Positions 7,783 to 15,937 of a DNA stretch of 35,638 nt are shown here, one piece after another. Made by a program: the position numbers and the translations under genes. The stretch's first letter is position 1. The number at the start of each line of letters is the position of its first letter. This stretch comes from Planctomycetales bacterium (GTDB lineage: Bacteria > Planctomycetota > Planctomycetia > Isosphaerales > Isosphaeraceae): contig DAIDHB010000260.1 in NCBI GenBank assembly GCA_027452145.1, forward strand, positions 1 through 35,638, written 5' to 3'. The notes beneath the pieces are model-generated. The model was not told where the DNA came from. It was given only the letters and a program-made list of their open reading frames with translations, and ran no database searches.

Positions 7783-9660
7783 TCAAGCCTCCACGACCAC
7801 GTTCCCGGTGGATTTCGCCTGGCAGGCCAGGATGATATTGTTCTCCTTGTCACCCGGCTCCAGCCCCTCCTCGACGGCCATCGTCACCGCACCGGAGAGC
7901 AGCTTCACCCGGCAGGTTCCGCAGGTGCCCACGCGGCAGGAGTTGTCGATCTCGACGCCGATCTCGTCGGCCACGTCGAGGACCGTCTTGTCGGGCGGCA
8001 GTGGCGCCGCCCTGTCCGACTGGGAGAAGGTTACGGTGGGCAGCGCCAGGCGGGCCGCTTCCCCTTCCACCCCGGCGGGGGGTGCGGCCTGCGGCCGTGC
8101 CGGCTCGGGCTTGCCCAGCGCCGGGCCGAACGCCTCGGTCTTGATCCGCGCGGCGGGAACGTCCAGTTCGAGCAGCGCCTTCTTGACCGCCTCCATCAAG
8201 GAGACGGGGCCGCAGAGATGCACGTAGCGCGACGCAAGATCGGGCACGGACTGGGCGATCAGCTCCTTCGAGATCCGGCCCGTCGGCCCCTTCCAGTCGG
8301 TCCCCTCGGGATGCGACGCGGTGACGACCACGCGCAGGTTCGGGTGGCGCCGCTGGAGGTATTCGAACTCCTCCCGAAAGATGAAGTCCTGGGGACTGTG
8401 GATGCCGTAGAGCAGGTAGATGTCCCCGGGCCAACTTCGGTCCGTCAGGTAGCGGAGGACGCTCATCAGCGGCGTGATCCCCACGCCGCCGCCGATCAGC
8501 ACGACGCACTTGCACTCGCGCCCGGTGAAGATGAAGGAGCCCGAGGGTCCGGAGCACTCCAGTTGGTCCCCCTCCTTGACGTGGTCGTGGAGGTAGCCCG
8601 AGACCACCCCTCCCTCTTCGTGCTTGACGGTGATCTCCGCGTAGTCATGTTGCGTGGGCGAGGACGCGATCGTGTAGCTCCGCCTCACCGGCTTGCCGTC
8701 CTGCGCCATCGTGACGGTGAGGCACTGGCCCGGCAGAAACGTGAACGGCAGCACGCCGCCCAGCGGGTTCATCAGTCGGAACGTCTTGACATCGGGCGTC
8801 TCCTGGAAGATCCGGCCCACGCGGAGCTGGCCTGCCCACTTCCCCGGGACGGCCGGGGGCGAGGGAGGAGCGGACGGCGCAGCGGCACCGGCTGCGGGCC
8901 CAGACGTGGTAGGAATGGCCCGTCCCGACGGGGCAGCAGCGCCGGGCGCGGGAACGCCGCCGGTCAGCCCCTGGAGCAGCAAGGCGGCCCGACGCATCTT
9001 GAAGAAGTACATCCCGATCATGGCGGCGGCGAAGGCGACGAGCACAACCATGACGAAGGCGTGGAACCAGGACAGCCCGAACGGGCCGCCCGCGCCGGAT
9101 GGCGCGGCTGCGATCGGCAGGTCCATCTGACTCTTGAACCAGCCCAGTGCGACCCGGTGCGGCGACTGCCCTTCGGCCAGCGCGCGGTGCGCGGCCAGGC
9201 CGCTCTCGAATTGCTCCAGCCCCTCGCGCATCCGGGCCGTCGCATCCTGCATGGCTGTATAGTCGTTGTCCGGCAGGGCCCGCGAGAGGCGATCGAGCCC
9301 GTCGGACAAGACCGCCGCCCCCACTTTCATCCGCTCGTGCGCCTGGCGCCCGAGGGTCTCTCGGCGCTCCGGGGAAACGCTCGGCAGTTCCATCAACGAG
9401 GGGAACAGCGGCGGCGGCCCAGTCGTCCCCATCCCTTTCATCATGTCGCTCATCCCGCCCGAAGTCGGGCCAGCGGGTGGGGTGGACGGTGGGTGCCCCG
9501 GCTGGGCCGCACCGGGATGGTGCTTCGCGTGCTCCTCCGGCGTCATCTGCTGCGCGCGGGCAGGGCCAGCGAGCGACCCCGCCAGGGCGAAGCCCGCGGT
9601 AAGCACGGCGATGCGAACAGACCGGCCCGGATTGGGCGGGGAAAACTGGGTCGCCTTCAT
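7783..9660 (-). CDS. Membrane-anchored flavin reductase with C-terminal 2Fe-2S ferredoxin domain
   Basis: 625 residues from the ATG at 9660 (GTG at 9663 is an alternative). A signal peptide (about 15-37) leads a periplasmic part rich in Met, His and Pro, with a helical region to about 190. A second membrane helix follows (about 200-226), then a ferredoxin-NAD(P)+-reductase module: RRSYTIASSP for FAD binding, GGGVGITP for NAD(P) binding, and an LCGP segment near its end. The C-terminus is a plant-type ferredoxin with C575-x4-C580-x2-C583-x29-C613. The topology puts the reductase in the cytoplasm. It is the likely electron entry for the cytochrome b/heptahaem c pair encoded next. Joining a metal-binding periplasmic head to a reductase in one chain is unusual. 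Confidence 0.85.
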   Translation of the reverse strand: MKATQFSPPNPGRSVRIAVLTAGFALAGSLAGPARAQQMTPEEHAKHHPGAAQPGHPPSTPPAGPTSGGMSDMMKGMGTTGPPPLFPSLMELPSVSPERRETLGRQAHERMKVGAAVLSDGLDRLSRALPDNDYTAMQDATARMREGLEQFESGLAAHRALAEGQSPHRVALGWFKSQMDLPIAAAPSGAGGPFGLSWFHAFVMVVLVAFAAAMIGMYFFKMRRAALLLQGLTGGVPAPGAAAPSGRAIPTTSGPAAGAAAPSAPPSPPAVPGKWAGQLRVGRIFQETPDVKTFRLMNPLGGVLPFTFLPGQCLTVTMAQDGKPVRRSYTIASSPTQHDYAEITVKHEEGGVVSGYLHDHVKEGDQLECSGPSGSFIFTGRECKCVVLIGGGVGITPLMSVLRYLTDRSWPGDIYLLYGIHSPQDFIFREEFEYLQRRHPNLRVVVTASHPEGTDWKGPTGRISKELIAQSVPDLASRYVHLCGPVSLMEAVKKALLELDVPAARIKTEAFGPALGKPEPARPQAAPPAGVEGEAARLALPTVTFSQSDRAAPLPPDKTVLDVADEIGVEIDNSCRVGTCGTCRVKLLSGAVTMAVEEGLEPGDKENNIILACQAKSTGNVVVEA

Positions 9661-9717
9661 CACGATGCAGCCACCTCGATCGCAACGGTTCGTAAGGGCA
9701 GGGCAGCGTTGGTTCGT

Positions 9718-10983
9718 TCAGGGATTGGAGGTCGCCGGTCGAGACGATGCCTCCGTCGCCGTGCCTGCCAACGCCCGGCGCTGGTCGTCGGTCAGCACCT
9801 TGGCGGCGTCGCCGACGGCGCGAATGAACGCCAGCCGCTGGTCGCCCCGGAGTTTCTCGATCTCCCGGACCTTGGCCTCGATCGCGGCGGCGTCGGGAGT
9901 ATCCGAAGCCGTCAGTTCCCAGAGTTCCTGTTCTGCCTCCTCGACCTTGCGGTCGCACGAGGACCCGCCGAGCAGGGCCTTCTCCTTGATCCGGTTCAGC
10001 TTCTTCCGCTGGTCCGCGGTCAGGGTGATGTGCTCGACGTGATTGAGGAAGAACCCCTCCGCGCCGATGTGGTAGAGGTGGGAGATCCCGGGGAAGCCCG
10101 GCAGGCTCGATGCCATCTTCATATGGCCCGTTCCCATGCGCCTGGCCTGGCCCATCGCCCCCATTCCCATCATTCCCTCGCCGCCCATCATCTCCATGTC
10201 GCCGCCCATCATCCCCATGCCCTGGCCGCCCATGCCGCCTTGGCCCATCATGCCCTGGCCCATTTCGCCGCCCATCATCTCCATGCCGCGGCCCATCATG
10301 CCCGAGCCCATCATCCCCATGCCTTCATGGCCGCCCATGCCGCCTTGGCCCATCATCCCCATGTTCGGTGCCGGCTCTCCCGGCCCGGCCCGGGTGCCGC
10401 CGCCTTGTTGACCTTGCGCCAGCGCCGCCTCAAGCGCCGCGACCTTATCCCGAAGCTGTTGAAGTTGATCGACGGGGGATTCATCCGATGTCGTCGGCGC
10501 CGCACCCGGCTTGCCGGTTCCGGCCGGGCCACCGCCTTCCATCATCCCCATGCCCATGCCTCCCGCCTTCTCCAGGTGGCTCGGCGGCAGCGGGCCGCTC
10601 GGGACCGTCTGGTGGCACCGGAGGCAGTCCGCATATTGGGCGGCGATGCGGTAGCCGGCCGGGACCTTCCACCCGGCGACGCTCGCCCCCATGCCCATCC
10701 CTTGACCCCGGCCCATCGGCCGCGGTTGGCCGGCCCCCTGACCCCGGGACAAGGCCGCTTCGAGCCTGGCGACCTTCTCCCGGAGTTGACGGACCTGATC
10801 GGCGAACGAATCGCTCGCCTCGGTCGGCCCGGCCGCCTGGTGGTGATGGTCGTGCTTCGCCTGGTCGGGGGGCTGGGCCTGGCCCCTCCCCGCCGTGGGC
10901 CATGCGAATGCCGTCGCCGCAATCCCCATCATGGCAGCCAGCGCCAGCCGGCTGCCGCTGGTCATCGATCTGCTGCGCGCCAT
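9718..10983 (-). CDS. Spy/CnrX-like periplasmic metal-sensing protein, Met-rich, with a CXXCH haem motif
   Basis: 421 residues from the ATG at 10983, preceded by GGGAG; an ATG 18 nt upstream is less well placed. A signal peptide (to about 36) precedes a His patch (HDHHH). Two copies of a short coiled coil follow: DQVRQLREKVARLEAAL at 62-78 and DQLQQLRDKVAALEAAL at 172-188. Between them is CLRCH at 120-124, a c-type haem site. Residues about 205-290 are almost pure Gly-Met repeats. The last 110 residues are a helical domain with LTADQ (321) and LTDDQR (397), the LTxxQ signature of Spy/CpxP and of metal sensors such as CnrX. It likely binds copper and may guard or sense the periplasm. A haem site in this family is unexpected. 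Confidence 0.75.
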   Translation of the reverse strand: MARSRSMTSGSRLALAAMMGIAATAFAWPTAGRGQAQPPDQAKHDHHHQAAGPTEASDSFADQVRQLREKVARLEAALSRGQGAGQPRPMGRGQGMGMGASVAGWKVPAGYRIAAQYADCLRCHQTVPSGPLPPSHLEKAGGMGMGMMEGGGPAGTGKPGAAPTTSDESPVDQLQQLRDKVAALEAALAQGQQGGGTRAGPGEPAPNMGMMGQGGMGGHEGMGMMGSGMMGRGMEMMGGEMGQGMMGQGGMGGQGMGMMGGDMEMMGGEGMMGMGAMGQARRMGTGHMKMASSLPGFPGISHLYHIGAEGFFLNHVEHITLTADQRKKLNRIKEKALLGGSSCDRKVEEAEQELWELTASDTPDAAAIEAKVREIEKLRGDQRLAFIRAVGDAAKVLTDDQRRALAGTATEASSRPATSNP

Positions 10984-11081
10984 CTCTCTTTCTCCCTTCA
11001 TTCGTGGACGGCCCGGAACGTCGTCTGGACCGATGCGAAGACCACTCCGGCTCCAACCCGAGACACCATCCTCCGTTTCGC

Positions 11082-11942
11082 TCAGTATTTCCCACCCCGC
11101 CCGTACTTTTGTCGCAACTGTCCCCGGATCCAGGCCTCATGAGCCGCGGGTTCACCCATCGCCCTCGGGTGCCAGAAATACTCGGTGTGGATCCCGGACA
11201 GGTCGGGGCTCACGGATTGCGCGACGGGGGGACTCGGTGACGGTGCCGGGTGGGCTCGCTCCCAGCCGGGCGGCGGGCGAAAGGCGCCGGGCCGATAATA
11301 CTGGTTGGGAGGGCCGACGTGGTAATAGCCGGGGGCCGGGACCCAGACGACCCCAACCGGCGTGTTGTAGAACCCGGCCAACGGGAAGTAATGAGCCGTG
11401 GATGCGATGGGTGCATATCCGTGGACAGCCGCAGAGGCAGGCCGTTCCGCGTCCGATCCGGCCGGATTCGCAACGAAGGCGACGGGGACTGTGAACCTCG
11501 CCGCGGGTTGCGCGGGTTGGGCCGGGCCGGGCAGGCCTTCGATCTCGAACGCCACCCTCGCGCCCGTCGGCGGGACCGTGCTCAGGTCGATAGCCAGGTC
11601 GAGCGATTCGGATGCCTGGCCGGGATTGGCAGCGGCCGGGTGGAGCGGACGCGAGAACCAGGGCTCGGGCGAGTTGGGGTGGTAGAACGTCGCCCTCCCG
11701 GTCAGCTTGGCAGCGTCGAGGGGCTCGCCCGCCGCATCCCGCGGGAAGACCCGCGACCCCGTGGTGTAGAAGAAGACCTCGAACTGGACGTGCTGCGCTG
11801 TCGCCAGGAGCCCGCCGCGCGCGGACCGGGTGGGCTTGGGCTCCTCTTGGGCCTCGGCCGAGCCGATGCGATCGGTCCCCCAGGGATCGGCGAGCGCGAA
11901 GCTGCCCATTGCCAACGCGAGGGATGCCCATGCGCAACGCAT
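11082..11942 (-). CDS. Secreted protein of an uncharacterised family (paralogue 1 of 3 here)
   Basis: 286 residues from the ATG at 11942, with GGAG 5 nt upstream. A signal peptide (to about 30) leads into a domain shared with two other proteins of this window (13141-13926 and 15938-16651). Its marks are an FEVFF strand, the motif RATFYHPNSPEPWFSRPL, and a closing strand pair VAFEIEGLP and ARFTVPVAF. The C-terminus is Pro/Tyr-rich (GYYHVGPPNQYYRPG). I know no function. The presence of the domain in a copper island, once fused to a metal-binding domain (15938-16651), suggests periplasmic metal handling. The TPR gene ends 10 bp upstream, so they are probably co-transcribed. Confidence 0.75.
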   Translation of the reverse strand: MRCAWASLALAMGSFALADPWGTDRIGSAEAQEEPKPTRSARGGLLATAQHVQFEVFFYTTGSRVFPRDAAGEPLDAAKLTGRATFYHPNSPEPWFSRPLHPAAANPGQASESLDLAIDLSTVPPTGARVAFEIEGLPGPAQPAQPAARFTVPVAFVANPAGSDAERPASAAVHGYAPIASTAHYFPLAGFYNTPVGVVWVPAPGYYHVGPPNQYYRPGAFRPPPGWERAHPAPSPSPPVAQSVSPDLSGIHTEYFWHPRAMGEPAAHEAWIRGQLRQKYGRGGKY

Positions 11943-11952
11943 TTGCTCTCCT

Positions 11953-13062
11953 TCATGTTTGGGAAACGTAGGCCCATTCTCGGTGCGGGGACGAGCCCAA
12001 CCCACGCGTCACAAGCTTTGCGACATCGCCTGCGGCCAGGGGGCGGGCCGCGAAAGGTGCCCACCTTGAGCCCTCGGCAGGATGAGCCGCCGCCCCCCGC
12101 TCACTTCGGCCCGGAGGGTGCTGGTGTTTCTCCTGGATCGCCTTGGCACGAGTGTCCAGCTTCTCAGCCTCGGCACCCCGACCCATCGCACGGCAGCACT
12201 TTGCCAGCTTGGTGCAGCACCGCGCCACGTGCGGGTGGTCAGGTCCCAGTGCCCTGTCCAAGGTGGCCATTGCGCGCCGCAACAGTGGTTCCGCTTCGGC
12301 GTCCTTGCCCTGCTTGACGTAGAGCCACCCCAGGGCCTCCAGGCTCGTCGCCACATCCGGGTGATCCGCGCCGAGCACATTCTCCCGGATCGTCAAGGCC
12401 CGCTTGTAGAGGGGCTCGGCCTCGGCATACTTACCCTGGTCGAGGTAGAGGGTCGCCAGGTTGAAGAGGGTCGGGGCCAGATCGATCGGCTGACCGCCCG
12501 GGGCCTGCTCACGGATGACCAGGGCTCGCTTGTAGGCGGCCTCGGCCGCGGCGTTATGGCCCAGGATGTGGTCGTCGGTGGCCAGGTTGTCGAGGAGGGA
12601 AGCCAGGGCCGGGTCGTCCTTGCCCTTGGCCTTCTCGGTCTGGGCGACGGCGCGCTCGTAGATCGGCTCCGCCTGCTCCGGCCTGCCCTCCATGTCGTAG
12701 ACGCACGCGAGCGTGTTCAGGCTCTTAACCACGTCCGGGTGCTCGGCCCCCAGCGCCATCTCCCGGATGGAGAGGGCCGACTTGGCGAGCCGCTCTCCCT
12801 CGCCGGGCTTGCCCTCCGCGCAGAGGACCCATGCGAGGCGGTCGAGCGTCGTGGCGAGCCTCGGGTCGTTCGCCCCGAAGCCCCGCGCCTCCTTCTCGGC
12901 CGCCCGCAGCCGCTTCTCCGCCTCGGCGAAGCGACCCTCCTTGTAGGCGGTCCAACCGGCGGCGTGATCCGCCTGCCACCGCGATTCCTGCGCGGCCGCG
13001 ATCCCCGGGACGAATGCCAAGCCCGCCGCCACCGCCAGCCACCTACCTGCCCTGAGATTCAT
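11953..13062 (-). CDS. Secreted TPR (kinesin-light-chain-like) repeat protein
   Basis: 369 residues. A signal peptide (about 1-24, ending IAAAQ) is followed by about seven 42-residue tetratricopeptide repeats of the type seen in bacterial kinesin-light-chain-like proteins. Examples are repeats with LATLYLDQGKYAEAEPLYKR and ending in IRENVLGADHPDVA. The final 60 residues are basic and less ordered. TPR arrays serve as protein-protein scaffolds; here it would act in the periplasm. The ATG at 13062 has GGAG at the right distance. It lies between two of the paralogous secreted genes and may help assemble them, but no partner can be named. Confidence 0.8.
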   Translation of the reverse strand: MNLRAGRWLAVAAGLAFVPGIAAAQESRWQADHAAGWTAYKEGRFAEAEKRLRAAEKEARGFGANDPRLATTLDRLAWVLCAEGKPGEGERLAKSALSIREMALGAEHPDVVKSLNTLACVYDMEGRPEQAEPIYERAVAQTEKAKGKDDPALASLLDNLATDDHILGHNAAAEAAYKRALVIREQAPGGQPIDLAPTLFNLATLYLDQGKYAEAEPLYKRALTIRENVLGADHPDVATSLEALGWLYVKQGKDAEAEPLLRRAMATLDRALGPDHPHVARCCTKLAKCCRAMGRGAEAEKLDTRAKAIQEKHQHPPGRSERGAAAHPAEGSRWAPFAARPLAAGDVAKLVTRGLGSSPHREWAYVSQT

Positions 13063-13140
13063 CGGATGTCTCCGTGTGCGGAATCGTGTGTCGAACCCGC
13101 TCGCTCTGGTACGAGCGTCGCCTTAGCTGCCGGTGACGGT

Positions 13141-13926
13141 TCAGTCCATCGGCCTCAGCCACGGCTTCGCGAGTGGGATATCTCGCCCGGTCGTCCAGTC
13201 GCGGTGGCCGGGACCAACCGTGGCGTTGGAGCTGTTTGCCGAGGGCAAGATCGAGACTGCATGGCCGCCGCTCAGGTAGGGAAGAGGAGAACTCGGACTG
13301 GCGGACGGGACCCGGCCGTAGCCAGAAAGCGGAACCCCGGGAACGATCCTGGAGGATGGGGCCGTCCCTGCACCGTGGTATCGGTAGTAGCCGAAACCGT
13401 AGTAGCCGGGGCCGTAGATATAGCGCGGACTCGGCGCGACGAAGCCTGGGGTCGTGGGTTGGGCGACTATCGGCTGCGCGGCCGGTTGGGGGACGAACTC
13501 GAGCGGCACGGTGAACGCGGCCTTGGAGTCGGCGCGGCCCGGCACGCCGGTAATCTCGAAGGCGACCTTCGCGCCTGACGGCGGGGCGTTGCTTAGGCCG
13601 ATGGCGAGATCGAGCGAGGTGGGGGTACCTTGGAGCGGGCGCGAGAACCACGGCTTGGGGGAATTGGGGTGGTAAAAGGTCGCGGTCCCCGCGAGCTGCG
13701 AGGCGTCGATGGGCTTCCCCGCCGGGTCCATCGGAAAGACCCTGACCCCGGTGGGGTAGAAGAAGACTTCGAACTGATGCCCATGGGACTTGGCCAATAG
13801 CCCGCCGCGGGCGGACTTGGCCGGTTTGGTCTCTTCCTGGGCGACGACCAGGCCGAGGCGGCTTGCGCCCCAGGTGCTGGCGAGGACAATGCCTGCCAAC
13901 ACGACTGTCTTCGATGGTGGATGCAT
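13141..13926 (-). CDS. Secreted protein of an uncharacterised family (paralogue 2 of 3)
   Basis: 261 residues from the ATG at 13926, with GAGGTGAG upstream; the longer frame to 14034 lacks a signal peptide. The signal peptide runs to about 30. The shared domain is very close to the product of 11082-11942: RGGLLAKSHGHQFEVFF, ATFYHPNSPKPWFSRPLQ, then KVAFEITGVP and AAFTVPLEF. The C-terminal part is Tyr/Gly-rich (YIYGPGYYGFGYYRYHG) and differs from its paralogues. The two copies flank the TPR gene and probably arose by tandem duplication. Function unknown; a periplasmic location is clear from the signal peptide. Confidence 0.75.
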   Translation of the reverse strand: MHPPSKTVVLAGIVLASTWGASRLGLVVAQEETKPAKSARGGLLAKSHGHQFEVFFYPTGVRVFPMDPAGKPIDASQLAGTATFYHPNSPKPWFSRPLQGTPTSLDLAIGLSNAPPSGAKVAFEITGVPGRADSKAAFTVPLEFVPQPAAQPIVAQPTTPGFVAPSPRYIYGPGYYGFGYYRYHGAGTAPSSRIVPGVPLSGYGRVPSASPSSPLPYLSGGHAVSILPSANSSNATVGPGHRDWTTGRDIPLAKPWLRPMD

Positions 13927-14177
13927 TGGGCTCACCTCATTCGTTCGGGATAGACATGACAGTCCATTCCCGGTGCGAAGGTGAGCCCAAACTTCGCGCC
14001 CAGGGCCTTCCAGGTTGTTTCGGCTGCCGGCCACTCCTCGCGCGCGTCAAGGTCGCGGGGCCGACCGCCTCAGTGGTTCGCGAGCGGGGTCAGGAATCTT
14101 GCGTAATGCTTACCTCCGATCGTCGATGAGAGGCTTGGTGGGCGGGGCTGTCGCCCTGCCCGTGGGCGCGTGAAAAA

Positions 14178-14215
14178 GCCCCGTTCGTGCGATGGTGCTC
14201 ACCGCACAACGGGGC
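14178..14215 (-). terminator. Intrinsic terminator of the phosphatase gene
   Basis: Read on the minus strand, AACGGGGC/GCCCCGTT arms plus an inner GTGCG/CGCAC stem form a long hairpin, followed directly by TTTTT (forward 14173-14177). The stem begins within the last codons of the phosphatase gene (stop at 14199). It would end transcription there and separate the phosphatase from the genes at 13926 and below. Confidence 0.8.
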
Positions 14216-15770
14216 CGTCGTAACCCGTCTGCTCTCGCCCGCCGTGAGCAAGAGGAGTTACAGAAGCGTATGGTTCGAGCTCCGGCGAGTCAAGCCCGCG
14301 GTCCGATCGACGTTCTTCCTCTTCCTTGCCACGAGTCGCGCTCACCGGGCCGTAGGCGGCGAGCATGACGGTGAGGTCGTCCCCTTGCGACCGCTCCCCG
14401 CGAAACGCCGCAACCTGTTCCAAGATCCGATCGATGAGACGGATCGGGGCCGTCGGCCCCTCCGTTTCGACGAGCGTCGCGAGCTCACGGGTGCCCCACA
14501 GATCGCCTTGCGGCCCTATGGTCTCGGTCAGCCCGTCGGTATAAACGAGCAGACGGGTGCCCGGACCGACCTCGACCGCCGCCTCCGACCCGAGGAGATC
14601 GGGCAGGATGCCGAGGAGGGGCATCGTCGGGCCCAGCTCATGGGAGTGACCGGTCGCGTGTCGCAGGAGGGCCGGCGGGTGGCCGGCATTGGCGTACCGG
14701 AACCGATTGGAGCGCAGATCGAACCAGCCGAAGAATGCGGTTGCGAAGTGCTCGTCCGGCAGGTCCTGGCACAGTCGTTCATTCAGGCGGGCGAGCACTT
14801 CTCCGGGTCCGTCGGCCTGCTCCGCCTCGCGCCAGACGATCGCCCGGACCATCGCCGTGTGGAGCGCCGCGGCGACGTTGTGTCCTGAAAGATCGACAAC
14901 GAGCACGCCCACACGATCCCCCGGGAGGAGCTGAACATCGTAAACGTCGCCGCCGACGGCCCCGGAAGGCAACGAGCGCCCGGCGACCTGCACGCACCCG
15001 AGCCGGAGTTCCGGTGGCGGCAGGAGGTGCGCCTGGACCCGGCGGGCCGTCTCCATCTCCCGCCGCTCGGATTCCGCCTGGTCGGCAAGCGTCCGCGACA
15101 TCGCGTTGAACCGTCGGGCGAGCGTGCCCAACTCATCGCCGTTCGGGGCCTCGATCTCGACCCCGAGCCGCCCGTGCTCCAATTGCTGAACGGCCCGTGT
15201 CAACCGCCGGATCGGTCGGAGGACCGCCCGCCGCATGATGATGTTGACGGCACCCACCAGCAAGACACCTGCTCCCAAGTACCAACCGGCCAGGTTCTTG
15301 AGGTTGGCCCAGACCCGCCCGCTCACCGAGCGGGTCGATTCGGCCACGACCACGCGCCGCCCATCGGCGGCGGATACCCGAACCAGGAACGATTCACCCC
15401 CGTCCTGCCGCGTCCAGAATCCTTCGCCCAGGGCGACCAATTGGGACGGGTCCATCGGCCGACGTGCGTGCTCGGCAGCACTGGCCACAACGTCCCCCGC
15501 CTCGTCCAACAGGGCGACTTGGTGTTCGGGCGAGGCTGAGGCATCGATGGCGTGGCAGAACCCGCGGAGGAAGATCGAGAAGCGGGGTGTGACGCCGAAC
15601 GAGCGGCTTGCGGCATGGACGAAGCGGGCCTCCTCGTCGAGCCGTGCCCGTAGGAGGGACAACCCCACCTCCTCCTGCCTCCGCCATTCCCAGGCGAGCG
15701 AGGCTCCGAGAACCAGTACGAGGATCAGGTTGATCGGCAGAACGAACTTGTACCGGAGTGTCATGGCCAC
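14199..15770 (-). CDS. Membrane HAMP-SpoIIE (PP2C-type) serine phosphatase
   Basis: 523 residues; start GTG at 15770 or ATG two codons later. Membrane helices at about 8-26 and 166-184 enclose a periplasmic sensor region of about 140 residues. A HAMP linker follows (VLRPIRRLTRAVQQLEHG, then NGDELGTLARRFNAM), with a coiled segment ending in RRVQAHLLPPP, then a SpoIIE/RsbU phosphatase domain. Metal and active-site signs are GAVGGDVYDV, VVDLSGHNVAAALHTAMVR, YANAGHPPALL, LVYTDGLTET and GDDLTVML near the end. Such proteins dephosphorylate anti-anti-sigma factors and switch on stress responses. No STAS or anti-sigma partner is encoded here, so its target is presumably elsewhere. Its periplasmic domain may sense metal or envelope stress. 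Confidence 0.88.
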   Translation of the reverse strand: MAMTLRYKFVLPINLILVLVLGASLAWEWRRQEEVGLSLLRARLDEEARFVHAASRSFGVTPRFSIFLRGFCHAIDASASPEHQVALLDEAGDVVASAAEHARRPMDPSQLVALGEGFWTRQDGGESFLVRVSAADGRRVVVAESTRSVSGRVWANLKNLAGWYLGAGVLLVGAVNIIMRRAVLRPIRRLTRAVQQLEHGRLGVEIEAPNGDELGTLARRFNAMSRTLADQAESERREMETARRVQAHLLPPPELRLGCVQVAGRSLPSGAVGGDVYDVQLLPGDRVGVLVVDLSGHNVAAALHTAMVRAIVWREAEQADGPGEVLARLNERLCQDLPDEHFATAFFGWFDLRSNRFRYANAGHPPALLRHATGHSHELGPTMPLLGILPDLLGSEAAVEVGPGTRLLVYTDGLTETIGPQGDLWGTRELATLVETEGPTAPIRLIDRILEQVAAFRGERSQGDDLTVMLAAYGPVSATRGKEEEERRSDRGLDSPELEPYASVTPLAHGGREQTGYDGPVVR

Positions 15771-15937
15771 GATAACCGATGGTAGAGGGTCCCAGGCTCC
15801 GGCACGGACCGCCGCCCGCCTGACCCGGTTTGGCCCGGATGGGTCCGCCCGCTGCGGGGCTCAAGTTCGCAACGGTGGTTCCACCAGGGTTTCACCAGGG
15901 GACGGGCGGCGGGCCGTGCCGGAGCCGTCCTCCTTGC

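Noticed and set aside
7696..11142. 1148-codon plus-strand open frame
   Set aside because: It runs antisense to three well-supported genes (the flavin reductase, the Spy-like gene and part of the cytochrome b). Its His/Ala/Arg-rich sequence reflects the complement of Met/Gly codons.
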